This document shows positions 58,837-64,000 of a stretch of DNA of 64,000 nt, piece by piece. Position numbers and translations under genes: made by a program. The DNA lies in NCBI GenBank assembly GCA_028023455.1, contig JAQFVV010006712.1, forward strand, positions 249,799 through 313,798, written 5' to 3'. The number at the start of each line of letters is the position of its first letter. Position 1 is the first letter of the stretch. Source of the DNA: Epiperipatus broadwayi (lineage: Eukaryota > Onychophora > Udeonychophora > Euonychophora > Peripatidae). The notes under the pieces were generated by a model that made no database searches, had not been told where the DNA came from, and saw only the letters and a program-made list of their open reading frames with translations.

Positions 58837-59574
58837 TTGCATGACGAGTTAGTTTCATCCTGGGCTATCTGTCTAAGCATGTTTAAACATTAAAATGCAT
58901 GATACAAATACAAACAAAGGAAAAAAAACATCAATGACCATACTTATCACATAAAAAAAAAATCATAACAAAGGTGGTTGTTTAGCCATGTGGTTTGGAA
59001 GACTGGTAGAGGGGTATATTTTCTGGAGCTCATGGTCTAAAAATTGTAGTTGAGCTCTATCCCTTTTAATGTTTGAACTTTTTATAAATTTCCAAGTAAT
59101 AAACCATTGAATTATTTTTCTCCTCATGGTTTTTCATGGTTTGGTACAAATTAAAGTGACAGATTCTAATATTCAAGCTTTAATGGTTCTTGGCCCAGTT
59201 CCGTTATTTCTGATCAGTCTTCTTGCAAACTACTGAGTGATAAACCATTTGATTATTCATTAATAAAACATTATATAATATTTAATTTATCATGCTTTTT
59301 TACTGATGTTATTTTATTTGTGTTAAAAATATACTGCAGAAGATCATATTATTGTTTTGTACAACATTTTCCTAGTGCTTTTAATTTGTTGATAATAAAT
59401 TGAACATTGTCTATTGTATCTGCTTTTGAAAATTTATTTGTAGATTAATAATTATGAAAAAATAACTACTCTTGCTTATTGCATTGCCAAATGTATACCA
59501 TATAATACTAAATTGTCCAAGCACTTTACTACTGTTACACAATGCTTTATTTACCACCTTTTTTTACAGTTTAC
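58837..59574. other. AT-rich intron, nothing recognised
   Basis: No border or domain seen. Confidence 0.3.
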
Positions 59575-59690
59575 AGTTTCGATTGCCCCAGTAATCTTCT
59601 TCAGAACATTTGAATTTAACAGTTGAGGTTAGGAGATCTAAAGTTCTGAAGAAGATTGCTGGGACAATCAAAACTGTAAACTGTAAAAAA
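59575..59690. repeat. Inverted pair of HHR-like motif C
   Basis: Minus copy: CTGAAGA, then GATTA...CAATC, then GAAACTGTAAACTGTAA. Plus copy at 59640-59685: CTGAAGA, GATTGC...ACAATC, then AAAACTG. The flanking AATGCTTTATTTACCACC is inverted too. Similar to 40790-40870. Confidence 0.55.
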
Positions 59691-60049
59691 GAGTGGTAAA
59701 TAAAGCATTGTGTAACAGTAGTAAAGTGCTTGGACAATTTAGTATTATATGATGATTATGAAAAAGCTTGTGTCAATAAGTAAAACATTTAAAACACTTG
59801 TTATTAAATCTATATCATCATCATGAAATTCAATTAAAACCCGAGTTTAGGAAGTATCCTTTCTCACCACCAAAATCAGAGATTCCATTATATTACAATG
59901 GTAGTTTCTTTTATAATAGATGTGTCATTGACATCCAACTGACTAATCTACATTAATAACTCACTAGCTAATAATAGCTAGGTAATCATATACTGATAAT
60001 TATTAAAATGACTAATTATTTTGACTAAGATCTATGTACCTCAAAAAAA
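59691..60049. other. AT-rich intron, nothing recognised
   Basis: No feature seen beyond the tail of the preceding inverted repeat. Confidence 0.3.
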
Positions 60050-60175
60050 GCCAAAAAACATCACATGACCACAATTTCTTATGCTTGCTCATAACTGTTA
60101 TTCAAACAGGCAAAACTCTATATAAGTATTGCCACTCAGTGCAAGTCAGAGTAAAGAGAGTTTTGCCTGTTTGAA
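60050..60175. mobile_element. HHR family A miniature
   Basis: Terminal modules only (AACATCACATGACCACAATTTC; CAAACAGGCAAAACTC; inverse GAGAGTTTTGCCTGTTTGAA). No hammerhead. Confidence 0.75.
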
Positions 60176-60644
60176 TAGCTCAAAAAAGCTAAATTCTGAA
60201 AACATTTTATAGTTTGTCTCATACATACACACACAAAGACATTTTCAGCAGAAATTTTGATATAATTATTTAATAATTCGGTTATCTTTTTTTTACAGAT
60301 GCCATTAAATATTAAGTGATATTATTTATTATTGGTATGACTTAATAAATAACTTTGCTCAGTTTAACTATTGATCTTATCATCATCAATTTTTCTACCA
60401 AGGTAGTTACTACGCTTATTATAAAATTTAAATAAAAGAACCTTTCAATAGCTATCTAAAAAAATTTGGGATCTTGTAAAAAAAAATAATAACAAAAATC
60501 TCAAAATGTCTGACTTTATCTAAAGATATATATATTATGTCCAATCTAATGGTTACATATTTGATAAATCATTAATTACAACTTTAAAAGTCATAATTAC
60601 TTTTAACACTGATAAAAAGAAATTAAGAACCTAAGTTTACTTAC

Positions 60645-60837
60645 CTTATAAACATCAAATTTTCTAATAGTATCATCAAAAATTGAGTAAAAAGTATTGA
60701 GCAATGCTACAACTTGTTTAGGTGTGCTGATTGTTGCAAGAGATGTAAAGCTGACAATATCAGAGAAGAAAACCGTCGCGCTTTCATAAGATCTTGGTTC
60801 TACAATTTCTCCATTTTTTAATTTTTCAGCGACTGTT
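60645..60837 (-). CDS. Receptor guanylyl cyclase exon (start of catalytic domain)
   Basis: A 193-nt exon: acceptor ATATATTACAG, donor AAG|GTAAGT (minus strand). One base completes a codon from the missing upstream exon, then 64 codons: TVAEKLKNGEIVEPRSYES, FFSDIVSFTSL and, near the end, FDDTIRKFDVYK. FSDIV holds the first metal-binding Asp (residue 26). The usual Gly after it (FSDIVGFT) is Ser. The segment LP..VAE.L..G.....E.Y..VT..FSDI is typical of receptor and soluble guanylyl cyclases; the downstream GKG..TYWL..GF tail favours the receptor type. Kinase-like and transmembrane parts would lie upstream, beyond the window or hidden in unread exons. Confidence 0.92.
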
Positions 60838-60842
60838 CTGTA

Positions 60843-61017
60843 ATATATATATAAATTTTTTAACGGTAAATACAATATTATAGTTTAAATTCTTTTGTAG
60901 CGCTTTCGATTACATGGTAATCCTCGTCAGCTTTAACTGAATTTCAAATTTTCAAACTTAATGTTACATATATTTCCATAAGCTGTATTTACCGTTAAAA
61001 TTTTTTTTATATATATA
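60843..61017. repeat. Hairpin element with hammerhead-like centre, beside a splice site
   Basis: ATATAAATTTTTTAACGGTAA and its complement form the arms. Inside, on the minus strand, CTGACGA (60930-60924), one extra G, stem GATTAC-CAT-GTAATC, GAAA, and AGC/GCT as a stem III with A at the cleavage position. Stem I does not extend. The element's edge is 6 bp from the acceptor of the exon at 60645-60837, so it supplies the intron's 3' end. Confidence 0.65.
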
Positions 61018-61141
61018 ATATTTTATTACGGGTACTGTATTTTACATTTAATATATATATAAGTCATGTGATGTATTACGTGATTTTATTAATATGTATA
61101 ATATAAATAAAATGTTTGTAAATTAAAAACTATTGTAATAA
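61018..61141. other. AT-rich intron, nothing recognised
   Basis: Short AT-only spacer between two hairpins. Confidence 0.3.
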
Positions 61142-61293
61142 CAATAAAAATAATAAATATAACTAATTAATTATTTTAGTCTCTCAATCTGCATAAGTAC
61201 TTTTGGTTAATTTCTTAAGGAATTAATTGAAAGTACTTCTGCGGATTGAGAGACTGTATATAATAATTAATTACTATTATATTTATTTTTATT
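61142..61293. repeat. Palindromic hairpin element
   Basis: CAATAAAAATAATAAATATA to TCTCTCAATCTGC as one arm and the complement as the other; loop near 61215. MITE-like. Confidence 0.75.
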
Positions 61294-62063
61294 GGGATAT
61301 CTTGTAAGGTATGGCCTTACATTCTCCAGTACCATTAAAAGCATCTTTGCCTAATTCGAATTCAAAATTCAATAAATGAAAATGAATTAAAAATTCATTT
61401 CAGTTTTAAAAAAAAATCACAAACACTAAAACTGAGAAACCATTAATTGTTCTCTCCAATTAAACACTTAATTTAATCTTACGATAAATATGTATCTTAA
61501 TTAAACCATAAAGCATATAAACAAACATTAACCTTTGGTAAAAACATCTCATCAATTGTGGTGTAACTCCCATACATTATAACAATACAAGGGAAATATG
61601 ATCGGATAGATTAGAAACAAGTAAAAAACAAAAAATTATTTAAAGGAAATAAATAAATAAAAAATTTATTGTTATTAATATATTATACATATAATAATCA
61701 CTAATAATGTAAATAATTAATGTAAATCATAACCACGAACCTGCTAATTAAAGTCATAAAAAATCATATCAAACATCCTCATTTTCCTCTTTAAGAAATT
61801 TATTGCATTATTATTATATTGTTTTACTGAGGATGGGTGCAGTCATTTTGCCTCACAATTAGTGTGTATTAGTCTCTTGAATCTGTGTCAACTTAAATGC
61901 ATGCTGTGTTTTGGCTCTGTGGCTTGTCTTATTTCTCCTCTGTATTGACTTCTTTTATCGATCCATGAGAATGGGCTTTGTGATAGACTTCTTAGGCAGT
62001 TGTGGAATAAATTCTACGTATCCTCATATCTAGCCTTTGTAGCAAGTGTTTCATCCCTTTTTT
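61294..62063. other. Probable 3' flank of the LINE below
   Basis: The part from about 61790 becomes less AT-rich and is likely the 3' end of the minus-strand LINE, but no motif was readable. Confidence 0.35.
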
Positions 62064-63400
62064 TCATTTTATTAGCTTTTGAATGAAGTATGAGTCTTCG
62101 TCTAGATGCGGTATTGTAAACATCTTCATACATCTTACCATCCAGATAGCATATGTTATATAGATGGACAGTCTGGTTAATGCTATTGGTTGGGATTTTA
62201 AACAGTCTTTAAGAGACGTAATCTGGTAATAGTCTATTTTAGAGTTTTCAGATACTATATTTCTTATGTTACCTAATCCTGTGCAAATGAGTATTATATG
62301 ATCAAATGATTCTTCTTGACTTCGACAGTTGTTACATATTGAGTCGATTTTAATAATCTGTCTCTTGTAGTATAGAGACCCTTTGATGGCATTGCATCCA
62401 TGTTTGTTTTTACTAATAGGTCTAGGTATTTCAGCTCCATGTTCCAATATTTGAAACACGAAGTAATTTTTTTGTTTGTGATTCCAAGTTTCGAGTCAAC
62501 TGTTTTTTTTGTTTGGGTTAAGCAGGTCATATAGCTCCCATATTTTGCATATCTTTTTAAATCATTCCCTTGTTGTTTCCATGCATTTTTGTAGTTGCTC
62601 TATTATTGAATCAATCCAGACTATTTTTTTTTGGTGGAGGTCTATCTGTTGGAGGAACTGGATTGATTATTTGGTTGTATCCATATTTTTCCATGAGGTT
62701 ACACATTAGACTGTGAGCCTTTTGGAGAAAAAAGGCCAGGATGGAGAGTAGTGACATGCCATTGAACTTCCTGAGTCTCCACATTTTCTGAATGCTAATG
62801 GAGGCTGTTTTTCTACCCCAGAATAATCTTGCACAGAGGGTGTTAATTCTTTTAATAAATGATTTTGTTATTTTAATTATGAATAAATAATAATTAATTT
62901 TACTCATGATTTTTATGTTTAAAATAGTGACATTGCCTTGGAGAAATAGGTATACTTTGAACAATTTTTCAGTGAACTTCTGTGTTGAGTGAATTAAGGT
63001 ATTTTGAATCTCTTTTGACATGGTAGTTGGTGATTTATGGATTGAGAAGCCCAGGAATTTTTGAGGATCGGCAGTGAACTTCATATTAATTTTCTTGCCG
63101 GAACATATTCTTCAAACTGCAGATATCTGAGGGTTTATGCTTAGACCAAATTCAGTGTATATTTATCTATAATTTTATACAATTTGTTAAGGTGTATGAT
63201 TGAAGGGAGGATGACCAAAATGTCATCCATGTAAGCAAACACCTTGTCATGTTTCTGTAGTTTTGGATGAGAATTTCTGGCAGTTGTACTTCAATCTCTT
63301 GAAGCAGCAAGTTTCCTCATTTTAGTAATTGGAAAATATAAAATCCCACAAGCTTCTTTTCAAAGATCAGACAAAAAAATCTCATTGGCCGAATAACCTG
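62064..63400 (-). mobile_element. L1/Tx1-like LINE fragment (3' half of RT ORF)
   Basis: On the minus strand, from high to low coordinates: VFAYMDDILVIL (about 63235-63200), the catalytic Y.DD box; then KFLGFSIHKSPTTM (63084-62611 ORF), VTILNIKIMSKINYY and ARLFWGRK, the L1/Tx1 post-RT pattern (FLG, ILN..ILSK..Y, F.W); then CNNCRSQEESFDHIILICTG (62459-62064 ORF), the C-terminal zinc-knuckle-like segment. Frames differ between pieces, so it is dead. Confidence 0.75.
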
Positions 63401-64000
63401 CAAAAAGTTTAAGCTGTGAAATTGTACTTGCAGTTCGAATAGAGAATTTAGCTACCATTACAGTAAAATATTAATCAAAACAATCCTTTGAATATTCGGT
63501 AAAGAAATAAAAGACATATAGATTCAAATTTAGTTAACTGAGAGATTAAATTCAAATTATTAGACATTACCAAAATGTTTATAACTTTAAGCCAGAGATC
63601 GAATTAACTTTAATTCAGTATATCTAATGGTAAAAATATTGCTTTTACTTAACTCAAGATAATTTACTAAATATATATAAATAGCAATACAGACAACCAT
63701 GCATTGCTAATTGCAAAGTGGCATCAGGTGAAGAAAGTCATCACCCATGGAGCTGTAATTTCCCAAACTCGACCTAGCAATTACCATCTATGCTGTGAAA
63801 CATCAAATTTACTATTGAGAAATGAATTAGCAACTCTACATCTCAAAGCAGGCCTTTTAAGGAAAGAAATTATAAGTGACATTAACAGATGTTCTAGAAC
63901 AGTCAAATCTTATTATCTATAACCTGGAATGGATTAAGAAGGACGATTATAATCTTTTACTAAGTCATTTTCCTTATGAACTCTCAAGTTACATTTAGGT
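63401..64000. other. No confident feature
   Basis: A plus-strand 72-codon ORF at 63704-63922 ends SNLLLRNELATLHLKAGLLR, a helix-like composition without a recognisable family. It may be an element fragment. Confidence 0.25.

Noticed and set aside
62509-62709. Plus-strand ORF
   Set aside because: Antisense of the L1/Tx1-like LINE.

Overview
The window is nuclear DNA from an animal. It is very AT-rich and gene-poor, its exons are tiny and far apart with GT/AG borders, and it is full of mobile elements. The lineage cannot be fixed from sequence alone. A lophotrochozoan such as a mollusc would fit the mix of RTE LINEs, Penelope-like elements, Merlin, tRNA-derived SINEs and hammerhead-bearing repeats, but that is a guess.

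Host genes. Only two are recognisable, both on the minus strand and neither complete. (1) A receptor-type guanylyl cyclase runs from about 60.8 kb down to its stop codon at 30.0 kb. Five exons (60645-60837, 50180-50453, 48894-48985, 33409-33479, 30019-30076) join in phase and encode the C-terminal catalytic domain; three of them are too short to show up as long ORFs. The cyclase signature carries three unusual substitutions at catalytic positions. (2) Two phase-0 exons (9988-10071 and 2486-2581) encode a coiled coil resembling the spindle/kinetochore protein SKA2. A third possible coding exon (11398-11579, minus) would encode a small one-helix membrane peptide of unknown identity.

Mobile elements. 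A nearly full RTE-type LINE lies at 42.2-45.5 kb (plus), broken by one in-frame stop and one frameshift, and several RTE shards lie elsewhere. There is an L1/Tx1-like LINE piece at 62.1-63.4 kb, Penelope-like pieces at 38.4-39.9 and 35.6-35.9 kb, a Merlin (IS1016/ISXO2-like) relic at 30.15-30.82 kb, a Ty3/gypsy RNase H shard at 31.34 kb, three tRNA-like retroposed units, two possible solo LTRs (about 4.0-5.8 and 52.5-53.5 kb), and many long hairpin/fold-back elements.

The most interesting layer is a set of repeats carrying hammerhead-ribozyme (HHR) motifs. Family A (more than a dozen copies across the window) has a core with a 2-bp stem III and a two-part stem I that can be paired by eye; four copies keep all core bases and show a covarying stem II pair. 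Family B is a tandem repeat of about 320-350 bp with a canonical type-I HHR and a 3-bp stem III; stems II and III both show base changes that keep pairing. Looser HHR-like motifs (C and D) sit in or beside large palindromes, one of them 6 bp from the splice acceptor of a cyclase exon. This agrees with published work on HHRs in Penelope-like elements and on animal retrozymes; the particular families, their inverted arrangement and their nesting are what deserve attention here.
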